NCBI GenBank assembly: GCA_963920765.1
Contig: OY987244.1
Coordinates: 28,810,358-28,874,357 of the forward strand
Length of the DNA: 64,000 bases
Source of the DNA: Ulota crispa
Lineage: Eukaryota; Streptophyta; Bryopsida; Orthotrichales; Orthotrichaceae
Direction: 5' to 3'
Made by a program: the position numbers and the translations under genes. Position 1 is the stretch's first letter; each line of letters begins with the position of its first letter. Below the pieces are notes generated by a model. The model did no database searches. It had not been told where the DNA came from and saw nothing but the letters and a program-made list of their open reading frames with translations. Below are positions 1-11,560 of this stretch, one piece after another.

Positions 1-47
1 TCAAATATCTCTTTTGTTGACAGGAATTTTTTGAGTGTTCATTTCAG

Positions 48-1019
48 ATTAATGTGCTGGACTTGAAAAAGATCCCCATTGCACCAAAGATTTGCAAGCT
101 TTGCAGCAAGCCTATCATCAAGCCGACTTGCAACGGTGATCATGCAGACGAGACACTGGACGGCCTACAGGATTGTTTGAACAAATTACATGAATTCACA
201 AACGTTGCAAAAGGTCAATTGACTACTGCCACCAAATATCTAAGAAATGAGCAGGAAAAGGTTAATAGAATCAGGGATGAAGCACACAGGTGCTTTTTGG
301 AAATTATCTCGGGGACGAAGCATAGCTACACTATTGAATATGCAAGCCCAGTCATCAGCTTTCATATCCAGGTGCACTCTACTTCCCCCTCTTACTCTGT
401 CACTTGAATTGTTTTCTCTCACTGCTGCTATTTCCAGTGGTTCCTTTGCAACGGCTGGGGTGGCAAAATCTCATCGTTTTTACAAACCAGGGTAAGAGTA
501 ATAATTTGCCCCCTATGTTGGTGTTGTTCATTGGTTTCCTCCTCCTGGGATTTTAGACTAAGTCAGGGTCTCTGAATCCATGTCTAAATTCAGAATTCCC
601 AAATTCAAATTCAATCTTCTGATGGTAAATATCTAAACTCTCACATTTTCTGGCCGGTGAAAAGGCTGAAATTTTCTACCTTGGCCCTACCCTGGCTCTA
701 CATAACGGCATGCCATCTAATCTCAACCCTTGGCAACGGTTACAAGTATAATCCGGTCATTTTATTGTCATGCTTTGAATCTTTCTGTGGACAAGGAGAT
801 TACCTGAACATTGTAATTTACTGATCTCTTTTAGGTGCTGATGGTGGATTGGTGTAGCCTCATCCCATGAACATAAACCCGTACCAACAGCCGAAGAAGA
901 AGCTCAAAACAATGCAAGCTCCGGAGACTGAAGAGACGAGCACCCTGAACGATGACCCTGCAGCCGCTGCTTCCACCAGTGCAAGTGACAATGGTGCCCT
1001 AAGCGTCGCAGACACCTGA
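48..1019 (+). CDS. 3' end of an unrecognised spliced gene (5' part outside window)
   Basis: An intron ends at 47 (ATTTCAG). Coding sequence runs 48-371, then a 54-nt exon at 438-491 bounded by TTTCCAG and GTAAGA; both junctions are phase 0. The last exon has two possible acceptors. The first, after 834, has the better pyrimidine tract and stops at 868-870. The second, after 857, keeps phase 0 and reads to TGA at 1017-1019, adding a lysine-rich then acidic, Ala/Ser-rich tail of about 53 residues. The main exon (about 108 residues) has a CKLC motif, a further Cys, and a Lys/Glu-rich stretch that looks helical or coiled-coil; the small exon reads WFLCNGWGGK. I do not recognise the family. Coding status rests on phase-matched splice sites and codon-like composition, so the product is unknown. 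Confidence 0.5.
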
Positions 1020-2485
1020 ATGGACAGAATTGCGTTCATTTTTCAGAGCTGAGAAGAGAGATAGATGGAATGCATTTGAGGGTTTCACCATACACTATTG
1101 AACCCAAAGTGGAGCATTGAACTCTACTTGCACAAGCAAATCTGGTTTCACCATACACTATTGAAACCAGGAACACATCCAAGCAGTTTCAAGGTTAGTC
1201 TATAGTTGCTTTTGGGACCGTATGAGCTGTAACTTTGCCCTTTAATATAAAATGTTGTACAATGCTTTTTTCCACAAAAATAATATTCCATGATACCTTG
1301 TTGAAAGGGTAACCCGACAGATTTTTTTCCTGAATTTTCCGAGACCTTGAAGTACACTAGACCCTTAAACGCTCGGGTATGTCGGGTAAGGGTAAGGTTA
1401 CCTTACGTCTTGCAACTCCTCGTCCCTGTACAGAATTGCTCTTTTTGGTTTTCCGTGCACGACGTTGAACAGAAATGCTTGATATCTGCTGCTTTTAAAC
1501 TTGGCTGGGAGTCCTGTTTTGTATCAGTCCCCGGCTTGTAATCCTGCGCTAAATGTTGTACGCGGGTGCACCCTGGTCATGTCAGCTGTTTTGGACGAAT
1601 TCCAGCATTTTTAGAGCTTATTTATTCCTGCCTTCGTTTGTGGATCTTGTCTTCGATTTTTGAAGGTTTTGGCCAACGTACTGGGTACCATATGAACAAA
1701 CATGAATTGCCGAATCCTACTGCTTCAACATACTTCTATGCGGAGTCCAAGAATTCGAATGGAACTCCTGTGACTAGCCTTAGTTACGAACACCAGAACA
1801 GCTAGAAAGCTTTTGTAGCCCTCGCAGTTATTTAGTGTTATTGAAGAGAATGAAGAACTTCCAGCACAGGGACAGATATCATGTCAAGACGACCAAAATC
1901 TAGTACAAGAGAGGCTGCTGAAACAGGTCCTGATTTCAAGTTTCTCGAAGTAGCCCAACACGAGAGGAGCACTCATGAAGTACATGATCAAACTGAGCAC
2001 TGAATCACTTTTTTGTAACCACAAAAATTACGAAGAGAAGATAATTGAGAGACTTTTCTGTACCAGAATGTTAGGAATTCATTTGGGCTTGAAGCAGTTG
2101 ATCATGGTGCTCCAAATAAAAGAATGAACGGTGACTTAATTGACGTTATGCTCCACCTGAGGGGCACCATGTTGTCAATCCATAGGGTTGTCTGGTAATA
2201 CTTTCTATCACCAGTAGTCGAGTACAGGTCGCTTGGCCAGAATCTCAAGTTGGATACTTCAACATCTGCGTCGCTAAGAAATATCTTTCTTGCCCTGTTA
2301 TCACGCAGATTGAAGTTGAGGAATAGTCGCAGCAGTCATCTCAAGGACGTCTACAGCATGAGAATCTGAAGCCGGAAAACACAAGTCCAATCCATTTACC
2401 AACAGGGACAACCTTGAAATGTACAATTTAATTCACAAAATCGAAAAGGTTCCAGGGTACAAAAGGTGAATAGTTTTGTAAATGA
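1020..2485. other. Spacer between convergent genes
   Basis: This stretch lies between the end of the first gene (+) and the end of HflX (-), so it should hold both 3' UTRs and polyadenylation signals. Apart from the hairpin at 1081-1170, I see no gene, RNA or clear transposon here. The short reading frames have no splice or codon support. Confidence 0.5.
1081..1170. repeat. 22-bp direct repeat, second copy forming a hairpin
   Basis: The 22-bp sequence beginning GGTTTCACCATACACTATTG occurs at 1081-1102 and again at 1144-1165, 41 bases apart. The second copy is bounded by CTGGTTTCA and TGAAACCAG, giving a 9-bp stem with an 11-nt loop (1142-1170). It lies just downstream of the first gene's stop, so it may sit in its 3' UTR. 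Confidence 0.7.
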
Positions 2486-5400
2486 TTATACACTGGGTTG
2501 CTTGCGCAAGGGCATCAGCTGCTTTGACAGAGCCAATGGAACATGCGCCTTCACAAGTGTCCCCCTATCTGTGTACTCCTGCATTGAAATACAAAAACAA
2601 CGCCCAATTTAGAACAGCACGATCAGAAAGCAAGGTCATTCAGGCATGGGCAACCCAGACTCCGAGGTCCCTGTAACTTTGAATGTGATGAAAACTAGAA
2701 AAACATCGGAAAATGAAAATAACGAGATGAACTTCTGAATTGTTCGGATTCATTGATCTAGTTCTGAAAATTATTTTCTTAGAATTCAAATACGAATCCT
2801 GTAGTGAACCAGCCATTTCTGCGGAATATAGCACGCCGAGCATGGCATTTGCACATTCCTACACCAAGATCTTTCAGAACGTTCACTGACCTCGAGCTCC
2901 ACCATACCCAAGCGATGGATAAGATTAACAAGCTCCCCTTGCCCATACGGAATTACAGCCTCCACATGTACCATCAAGTCCTGTAGAATGCAAATTCATA
3001 GAGGTGATTAACGGATATGATTTCAGCCATATCGAACACGATGATCTACCATCTGGCCCTTTGCTCCGTGGATATTATTGACAAATCTTCATCTATAGCA
3101 AGCATCCGATCATACAAGACCACAATCCAGCTATTGCAAATATTGTCAAAGCCAGTACCAAATTGTCTACCTTAAGCTTGCTTTCGACTGCCTCGTAGAA
3201 CTCTTTCATGCCCTCGCCTGTCAAAGCAGAAATGCATACTACATTTCCGTAACTGGCAGCCTCAAGTTTTAATGCTTCAGGGTCCTCTGCTTTGTCAAAC
3301 TGCGCAAACAGTGGCCAAAATGTGAGAGGTAGTAGCTGTTTGAGAAGCGAAAATTTTAAGAGATAGAAAGAGACGTAGGATACGTTTGCACCGAGCGAGA
3401 AGACTACCAAGAGAGGAGGATTTTGGCATCAAAGCCATGACAATAAAGCATCTCTTCAGCACGTAACGAATTTAGTCACTTGAAATAACTGGGCAAACTC
3501 TCAGAAGAAAAGCACGTTCAAGAATATATACATAAACAAGATAATAGGAGGAGCGGCATGGAGACCACATACCTTGTTCCAAACACAGAGGTAAGGAATA
3601 TGTCCGACATCTAGGTCAGACAAAACACTGTCAACTGCTTCTCTTTGTTGTGCTGCCATTGGATGACTGATTCACAACGCATATCTTGAGTACATCGTCA
3701 CATAAAACTTTAACCAGACACAACTAAAAATGTGTAGATAAGACTATCCTAGTAGTTGAAGAACTATAGCCTTTGAGAAACTAAGGATCTCAAACTTTAT
3801 CCTACTAGACGAGAATCATATTTATCCTAATAATTAAGCATGAAATACAACATCACAAATCGTTCCTATTTACTTCTCCGTCCTTCTCAAATCGACCACA
3901 ACTAACAAAAGTCACTAGAGATGGTAGAGAAAAAAGAATACCTCACATCCATGACATGCAGCAGCAGGGATGAATCACTGATCTCCTCTAGGGTGGCCCT
4001 AAAAGCTGCAATCTGTTTCCGTAGGCAAGAGTTATAAGCTAAAAAAATAGGCATACGCAAAGGTGTATGCTGAATAACAAGCCATTTCAGGAGAGGGAGC
4101 AGTAACATACAAGTTGTGTAGGAAGCTTTTGTATGAATCCCACTGTGTCCGTGAAAAGACATTCCTTCCCGTTTGGTAGCTGGCAAACATCGACAGACGA
4201 TATACAAGAGTGAGCTAGAAGGAAAGCATCAAGACAGCTCAGGTCTTGTAGGGTGCGTGAAGCACTCAGATCATTACACACATAAAGAATTCATGTGTAT
4301 AGCGTGTGCAAAGACAGGTTGTAACCCGTTATCAAGCAATTGCCCCAAAGGTCAAACAACAATCAAACGTAAGAGCTGGGAAGTACCAAAGTGCATACAA
4401 GTAGAGCATTCGTCCTACAGAAACAAGGCAAATCAAACTTTACCTCCATGCGCCGGGTGGTTGGATCCAAAGTTGCAAAGAGTCGATCTTCTGCCAGTAC
4501 ACCAGCGCCACTGAGTCTGTTGAGCAACGTGCTTTTCCCAGCGTTTGTGTATCCAACCTGTATAAAAAAACATTCCAAATGTAAACACAACAGTTTAACA
4601 AGGAGATAAAACAGAACAAAAAAAAACGAGATACAGACGTTCTGAAAAGTGAAAAAAGATGGCAAAATAACACGTTAATCACAAAATATCATGTCACCAT
4701 TTCCAGCAACGTGGATGCGCAAATAGATTGTCTCTGTACGAGATGAGTAAATGTTAGGATTGGGATAAGCTGCATCCTAATCAAGTTTATGTTTGACATC
4801 ATTACACAAGTTATGACTGTGTTTCATGGAAAATCAAGACGCATTTTGGAAGCCATACCAAAGAGATTACAGGAATTGGAACCGATGCTCTACGATCACG
4901 GTATTGTTGCCTGTGGCTCCGTACCGTTTCCAATTGCTTTTTCAATTGTGCAATCTGAATGAAAGGCCTAAAACTCATCAGGAAACAGTGGAAAATGCAA
5001 TGTAACATACAAGAGTATCCCTCAGCTAGCGATCAAAGAAAGCTACAAGTTTTATAGTAATTCTTATCCAGCAGAAAACTCACCTGAGTCCGCAGAATAC
5101 GCTTGTCAACTTCAATCTGCTTCTCTCCCATTCCCTTGACCAGACCTCCAGCTTGACGTTCCAAATGGGTCCACATTCGCGTCAGTCTGGGAAGCTGATA
5201 CTCAAACTGAGCCAAATCTACCTATATCGAAGACAACAAGAACTTAGAAAACGTTTTCCTATTAGTAATAAGACACTACAGCAAATGCAACACAATCTTC
5301 GTCAAATGACGTAATGCATTACAATGGTACATACATGCCACGAAAGGGGTTGTTCACAACGTAAGCCTCAAAAGAAACCTGCAGTGTGGCTTCACGTGTT

Positions 5401-7258
5401 GCAGCTCGTTGACTAAAAATGTCAAGAATCAATGCAGTTCGGTCGCACACCCGAACATCACCCCCAAATGACTTTTCAAGGTTCCGAAGTTGTCTGCCAT
5501 TTCTCAGCAAAAGTTCCCAAGTTTAGCACAAAAAAACTGAGTAGCACTTTCATAAGCATGAAGTAGACCATGCATTCCATTTTTGTACTATTCATTTTCA
5601 AGATACCGAATGTTTCCCATTTCGAGACTATAATTCAAATACGTTTTTTTCCTACCTCGCGTGACATAACCTACCATCTCCCCAAAGCTTGAGAAAAGTG
5701 AAAGAGTTCTCCCTTCTTGCACGGAGATCGTTACGACAGGAAAATTACTCACCCTGGTGATAGCTCATCATCAAAGATGACTGTCTCCACTTTCAGTGCT
5801 TTCACCGCTGTCGCTATTTGAGACACCTTTCCAGCTCCAACGTAAGTTTTTGGGCTCGGATTCTCGAGTCTGTTGAAGAATTGCTACTTGTAAGTATGCG
5901 GAAATTAAAGCACTGATTCTCAAGCCTGTTAAAGAGGTGCTACTTGTAAGTATATAGAATGCTATGCTGCTACCATATTCATCCTCTGTCAGCATCGTAA
6001 TCTTCTAAAGAATCACCACATAAAAAGCTCCATATCAGACACATTTCTTGTACCAAAAAAGCTCCCTTTTGCTGATTTCAAAAGCTGAGGAAGAGTTTGC
6101 CACGTTCAATGATCTCATGGGGGCAAATTAAGCTATTAGAGAGCATTCCTCTCCTAGCAAGCTTGGCTTTGCCCAAATGAGGTACCATTGTTGCTCCTAA
6201 TCTTTAAATCATCAATAATAAAAAGCTGGCAACATGCACAAATATGGTACTTTTTGCATGGAATTTGGGTGCCTAAAACAGCCACATCAAAACTGGAGAT
6301 TTTGCATACCTTTGGTAGATGGTATATTGATTCTAGAATGCATATGTCACTAGCACAAAGACTAAAATAATGAGGAGCTGGCAACATTCACAAACTATGC
6401 ACAAATATGGTGCTTTTTGCATGGAATTTGGGTGCCCAAACGGCCACATCAAAGCTGGAGATTTTGCATACATTTGGTAGATGGTATATTGATTCTAGAA
6501 ATGCCTGTGTCACTAGCACAAAGACTATAAAAACACACACAGTTAATCTTTTGCAAGGAAGCTGTTTTAAACATTTTTGGAGGGAGAAATACTTACTTCT
6601 GATACGTGGTTCCCACAACAGTAAGCCCTGCAGTGTCTGCCAACTGAGCCAGCTCCTCCAACGATTCGGTAATGCCAAACGAGGATCGAGGTCCACCACC
6701 TTTACGCTCAATGCCTATCAAATATGCCCTCTCTTCGAAAACCTCTCTGCCATTCTGGTACCGAATCCGCTTGAGTAGGTCATCCTCAACTCGCTGATTA
6801 GCTTGCGGATAAATCACCGTCGTCTCAGTCCTCGGTCCTGCTCCATTTCGACTCCAATAATCGTTCTCCTCTCCATCTCCAGCTCCATTATCGTGCCCTA
6901 TCACTTCAACCTCAACATTTTCCCTTCCTGAAACCCTATTTTCCACAAATTCTGAAACCCTATCTTCCACGAATTCGGCAACAACAGCGTCATTTGAACC
7001 TGCTCCATATGTATCCTCTCTTTCTTCCCTAAACAATCGGTTCAATTCCACCGCATCTTCATCTGCGTAGATTCTCTCCCCTCCCGTTGCCTCGCTACTC
7101 TTCACACATCGGAAAAGCTGAATACTGTGAGAAATTCGCCTCTTAGCTGCAAAATTGACGCTCAATCTCGTACTTCCACAAAATTCAGCACTTGCCGCTG
7201 ACGACGCCAGTACTCGGAGGCTCGACGAGGTTGTAATTGCAGAAACACACAGCGCCAT
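2486..7258 (-). CDS. HFLX: Plastid-type HflX GTPase, 12 coding exons, 595 aa
   Basis: This encodes a ribosome-associated GTPase of the HflX family. Coding exons (minus strand, in order): 7258-6597, 5869-5753, 5493-5379, 5221-5084, 4954-4859, 4557-4444, 4179-4111, 4012-3942, 3666-3573, 3299-3171, 2980-2891, 2578-2486. All junctions are GT-AG and in frame; total 1788 nt. Residues 1-60 are Ser/Ala-rich and basic, like a chloroplast transit peptide, followed by an acidic linker. The HflX domain starts near residue 222 with TYVGAGKV (229-236), then a helical segment. G motifs: G1 GYTNAGKST (378-386), G2 in [10 protein letters not shown]3 DTVGF (425-429), G4 NKFD (491-494, across an exon junction), G5 SAL (516-518). 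The C-terminus is the usual small domain. Start: an upstream GTG is preceded by an in-frame stop, so the ATG at 7256-7258 is used. Bacterial HflX binds the 50S subunit; the plastid role here is inferred. Confidence 0.95.
6021..6589 (-). mobile_element. Stowaway-like MITE in HflX intron 1, truncated, with internal duplication
   Basis: This is a reverse-oriented copy of the family seen intact at 40886-41269. Shared blocks include AAAAGCTCC, TACCATTGTTGCTCC and GTAGATGGTATATTGATTC. The end at about 6589 carries a degenerate TIR (GAGGGAGAAATA for GAGGGACAGAGGGAGTA). The other end lacks the TIR. A block of about 150 bp is present twice (about 6227-6368 and 6375-6527). The TIR end abuts the HflX exon 1 splice donor. 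Confidence 0.75.
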
Positions 7259-7692
7259 AGCTCTCCCACCAGCAGCTCCACACGCAAACAAATTCCAGTT
7301 GGCATTCACGAAGCCCTAAAGCTCAGTCATATGCCACAAATTCTCATCATTTCCAATGAGCTGAATTTTCAGTAAATTGTCCTCGCTTCACTATTATGGA
7401 AATAGTAGGATAATCTAATAAAATAACGTGCTGATCAGAGCTCAAGATCAAAGAGTGGATGAAGTGAGCTCGATGTAAGACATGCGAAGTACAGTCACCG
7501 AATGTCCTCTGATGTCACAAGTGGCTTCCAGGGGATGGGATTTGGAGAGACGACTACCGAACCTCAGGTTCGGATGTTCCGAACCTCGTTGTATTTAGAT
7601 GAGGGTGTGTAATTGTGTATTTTATTCTGCTGGCTAGGAAATGTTAGTTCTTTCTAGTTTTTTTATTTCATGGGGGAAGTTATCACAGGGTG
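7259..7692. other. HflX 5' UTR/promoter region
   Basis: This region lies upstream of the HflX start codon. An in-frame TAG sits just upstream of the GTG at 7307-7309, which fixes translation start downstream. I see no convincing TATA box or other element. Confidence 0.35.
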
Positions 7693-7695
7693 TAA

Positions 7696-8302
7696 GGCCC
7701 TTTTCGCACCCAGCACTATGGAAAATGCAGTACAGTGCCTCTTTAAGATGAATTTTTATAAGAAAAAATGTTTAGCTAAGATGAAGGAGATGATTCTCCC
7801 TGATGGTTGGGGAGTTACAAAAGATGTGTTTGCTTACAATGAATGTTTTTCTTACACAAAATGAATATGCTGTCCAAATACCTTCATCTTATTAAGGCAT
7901 CACTGTACTAAACACTAATAGTTTAGTATTGGTGGGCTTTAAAAACCCATTCTATATTCACATGGCTTTGATTTTGAAACTAAATGTTTTGAGAGATCTT
8001 TTGTTTCAATTTCATATTAGAGCTTTATCTAAAGCAATAGCAATGTTAAAAATTAACTTAAGCACGTGACTCCTTCCCACCTCCATAACACTCTCTCAAC
8101 AATTCTAAAAACCATGTTTTTGTAGGTTGTTACAATATTGTAACACTACTGTTAACATTCAACAATTGTGAGTGTTAAAAGATGCCACCATGGACTCCAT
8201 GTCATTTTAGTGCCCCATAGTACTCTAAGTGTGAATGCTAAGGCTCATAGCACCCCTTTTTTATTCTCTAGTTTGCTCCATAACACTGGGTGTGAAAGGG
8301 CC
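7696..8302. mobile_element. Non-autonomous TIR element, GGCCCTTT family
   Basis: The ends are inverted repeats. The left end starts GGCCCTTTTCGCACCCAG at 7696; the right end reads CTGGGTGTGAAAGGGCC ending at 8302. The inverted match extends into CACTATGG / CCATAACA. The interior is AT-rich with no credible transposase. Flanks are TAA and TTA, so the target-site duplication is unclear. Confidence 0.65.
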
Positions 8303-8849
8303 TTAATTGCATTAACAGAGAATATGGTCACCTTAATCCCTAAATGCCTAGTGCTTTTCTATTTCCTTTTTAGCTTCTAGGAATTTGCTCTAAATTGAAC
8401 AAGAATTCAACATTTTGATAAGTTGTATCAACTTATTTTAAATTTTAATCGTGCAAATGTTCAAAATTACATAGGAAAAGAAAACATAACAACATCACTT
8501 ATGGATTGAAAAATTACAATGTTTGATCAAGAGGCCGGTGTTAAAATTGCAAAATGAATTTGAAATCTTTCAATCCTCTTTTCATGTATCAAGTCTACAA
8601 TATTGGTCACCAAAAAAATATGAGGTGGAAGGACATAACACACATAACTCTAATCCCTTTAAGGTTTTTCAAAATCTCTTTTATAAATTTTTTATATGAA
8701 ACTATAGTGTAACTTTTTCTCCAAGATCTAGTGTATTTGAGGCTTGTTTCCAAGAGCTCTAAATAGTACATGAAGTCAAGGCCCTTGCACAAAATCTTAA
8801 ATAGAAAAATCAAAATTGGTCATTTTCAAAATTAGACTTTTGATGCTAA

Positions 8850-9145
8850 GAGCTTCTCCACCACTCTCGGCTCTTTCAAAGTTTTCCATTTGTTTTGGCC
8901 AAGCCTCAAGCCCCTTGATCTCCACCCATGCTCTTCAAAAAGGTGGCCTTGCACTCCAACACGCCCCATAAGTAATTTGTTGACAACTTATCAAGGAAAG
9001 TAGCACTAAACTTAGGATGAATAGTGTCTTGAAGGGCCCTTGCTAGACATGGTAGGACAAAGTCTTGAGAGGGCTGTGAGAGGGGCCTCAACACTTTTCA
9101 TCCACTTTCAACATCTTTGAGCCACTAGTGGCGGTGGAGATGCCC
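8850..9145. mobile_element. Harbinger/Tourist-like MITE, array member 1
   Basis: TAA flanks both sides (8847-8849, 9146-9148). The left end is GAGCTTCTCCACC and the right end GGTGGAGATGCCC. Internal sequence matches the copies at 11778-12088, 42132-42443 and 46800-47091 (for example a block reading CTTGATCTCCACCCATGC). There is no transposase. It is the first of four elements joined end to end. Confidence 0.8.
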
Positions 9146-9148
9146 TAA

Positions 9149-10265
9149 GAGCATCCTTAGTCCACCCCGGCATAAAGGCCGCTATATCAATCTTGATCTA
9201 TAAATAGCATATAGTTAACCCCTAAATGCCAAAGGCACCCAATTTGGGTGTTTGCAAAACTTTGAAGATGAATAAAATCTTATTAAATCATTTTTTTGGG
9301 TATTTTCTTTTGAACACAAGTTTGTTTTGAAGTCTATTTTTAGTATCAACAACCCGATTTTGAAAACGGATGTTCATGATTTTTCTATTCAAAATTTTGT
9401 ACAAGGGTGTCCACTCCAATCTTGAGTTTTCTAGTGTTGGAAGAGCTTGAAAATGAGCCTCAAATACACTAGAGCTTGGCAAAAAATCCACATTAGCAAT
9501 CCATATAAGTTAAACATGTAATGACCTTAAACCTCATATTTTTTTGATGACCAACTTTTTAGATTTGACATGTGAAATGAGGTTTAGAAAACTTCAAGTC
9601 ACTTTTGCAGTTTTAACAACCTCATGTTCAAACGTTATAATCTTTCAAACTATAAGTTATATTGTTGTGCTTTCTTTTTCCATGTAATCTCCAACATGTC
9701 AAGTTTAAATATGTATGGTTATAGTTTAAAAAAACTTGATGAGATTTATGAAAAGGTTGGTTAATTGTTCACTTTCCTGAAAATGCCAAGAAGTTCAAAA
9801 AGGCTTTGGGCATTTAGGGTTAATCACACAAAAATTATATGATTTGAAGAGCATGAAAATTTCCATTCTAAACTAAGTGCAATAAAATTTTGGTTTGGAC
9901 ATTGCCCAATTTAGATATATCACATCACATGTTAGCTAACTTCCAAAAAACTTAGAAGCCTCTCCAAATCAAGCCTAAATAAGGAAATTTTAGTAAAGGG
10001 ATTGGTACAATTGCCATTCACTTCACTAAAATTTCCTTATTTAGGCTTGATTTGGAGAGGCTTCTAAGTTTTTTGGAAATTAGCTAACATTTGATGTGAT
10101 GTATCTAAATTGTGCAATGTCCATACCAAAATTTTATTGCACTCATTTTAGAATGGAAATTTTCATGCTCTTCAAATCATATAATTTTTGTGTGATTAAC
10201 TATATGCTATTTATAGATCAAGATTGATATAGCGGCCTTTATGCCAGGGTGGACTGCGGATGCTT
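9149..10265. mobile_element. Foldback MITE, array member 2, interrupted by nested insert
   Basis: It starts GAGCATCCTTAGTCCACCC and ends as its inverse (GGGTGGACTGCGGATGCT). The left arm (9149-9218 continued at 9824-9995) is the inverse of the right arm (about 10024-10265), so the element folds into a hairpin with arms of about 240 bp and a loop of about 30 nt. The left arm is split by the TTAA-flanked insert at 9219-9819, which is absent from the right arm, so that insertion is younger. Confidence 0.85.
9219..9819. mobile_element. TTAA-flanked (piggyBac-like) non-autonomous element, nested
   Basis: This 601-bp insert in the left arm of the foldback element has TTAA on both sides (9215-9218 and 9820-9823). 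Its ends are inverted: CCCCTAAATGCC at left and GGCATTTAGGG at right. The right arm of the host element shows the unfilled site as a single TTAA (inverse of ATAGTTAATCAC), so TTAA was duplicated on insertion. This is the piggyBac pattern. It has no transposase. Confidence 0.85.
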
Positions 10266-10268
10266 TTA

Positions 10269-10641
10269 GAGCATCTCCTGCCACACCTCAAAACAGCTCT
10301 GCGCTCCCTAGCTGTAAGAGCTTTTGCATTTCAAGTCTCCAACAATACTCGATGCGTCCTTGTGCAAGTCGCGAGGCCTTCAAATTGAGCCTTGTTCCCA
10401 TCAAATTCAAGTTTTCTCCATGCCTCCTTCACGGCCCTTGCCAAGCACTGTTCATGCACTATTCACTCACAACCCCACTTTATAACCAGGTGTACTTGTG
10501 TAATTCATTATAATAGAGGTGCAGGCCCTAAAACCTCTAGAGTTGCAGGAGAGCTTCAAGCCTCGCCGTGAAGGTTCGCGTCATTCTTCTCGTGAAACCT
10601 CATTTTTCCAAGGTTTGGAAAGCGTGCTGCAGGAGATGCCC
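10269..10641. mobile_element. Harbinger-like MITE, array member 3
   Basis: TTA flanks both sides (10266-10268, 10642-10644). Ends are GAGCATCTCCTGCC and GCAGGAGATGCCC. It is 373 bp with no coding sequence and adjoins elements 2 and 4 with only the TTA between them. Confidence 0.8.
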
Positions 10642-10644
10642 TTA

Positions 10645-11095
10645 GAGCATCTTCAATGTATGCACCGCAAACGGGATTTAGAAGTAGCGAGTCCTGCGTC
10701 ACTCCCCGCCCTTTAAGTTTGCAGCTTCTTTCACCTTCCGGATCCTCCCAATGTTGACGCAACTCCCGTAGCAGATTCAAGCACGCTAGTAGTAGAATGT
10801 AAGTACTTGCAAGCTGTTGCTGGGAAATTGCAAGCTAGTGCAAGCTATTGTAAGCTATCACAAGCAATGTGTCACTCCGTTAGCAAATGCAGTGCGCACT
10901 GAGAAAATTAGTTGGGGCACATGAAAACAAGACAATATGCCGTTCCAAGAGGTGGTTTTAATAGGGTCAGGTCCAGCGTTTCTGTTCTGGTGACAATGTT
11001 GGAGCCCTAAAAATACCTATAGATCCCGTTAAAGTGGCCCCCACACAGAGAAATGCAAGACCAACCCATTCCCAGTGCACACATTGATGATGCTC
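10645..11095. mobile_element. Harbinger-like MITE, array member 4
   Basis: TTA flanks both sides (10642-10644, 11096-11098). Ends are GAGCATCTTCAATGT and its inverse ACATTGATGATGCTC. A second copy with the same internal sequence (for example CCCAATGTTGACGCAACT) lies at 53315-53767. Confidence 0.85.
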
Positions 11096-11282
11096 TTAGG
11101 GGTTAACATTCATAAACAATTGTAAACGGTAAGGCGGGTTTGTTTCTTTTATGGAAGAGAACCCAAGTATCCAAGAAAGAATGTTCTCCTTGAAAGTCTA
11201 CAATCCTTGGATAAAAAGAAAGAAAAGAATCGTTCTGTTATGAGAGCCAAAATATTCTGAGGTCTTCAGAGAGAATTCTCCG

Positions 11283-11401
11283 GGCTACCGTCAGCGGTCA
11301 AAGTTTTCAGCTATAACCAAGTGGGTCCTTGCCGTCCACAGCGCTACCGTCAGCAGTCAAAGTTTTCAGCTAAACTGGTCAATGGGTCCATGCCGTCCTC
11401 A
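11283..11401. repeat. Two-copy tandem repeat, about 58-60 bp unit
   Basis: The block starting GCTACCGTCAGCGGTCAAAG is repeated in tandem at about 11342 with a few substitutions (GTCAGCAGTCAAAG). It lies in the spacer upstream of the SDR gene. No function is apparent. Confidence 0.7.
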
Positions 11402-11560
11402 CGGCGACTGCAGGCCATTTCCTTTATACCGCCGTTTGCCGAAGCCAAACTCGGAGCTCAGTACTCTCTCCCGGAGGAATTTAACCGGTTGAAATCCGGC
11501 ATATCCTAGTTTTAACCGGATTTTCCCTAGCATGCATCGGTTATATTTTTTTTAAATTCT

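Noticed and set aside
2640-2843. Minus frames between HflX exons 11 and 12 as extra coding sequence
   Set aside because: Exon 11 ends at GAG|GTCAGT, and exon 12 (2578-2486) continues the HflX C-terminal domain in frame. The frames between are intron.
2486-7258. HflX as bacterial contamination
   Set aside because: Twelve phase-correct exons, a transit-peptide-like N-terminus and a MITE shared with other genes in the window show it is a plant nuclear gene.
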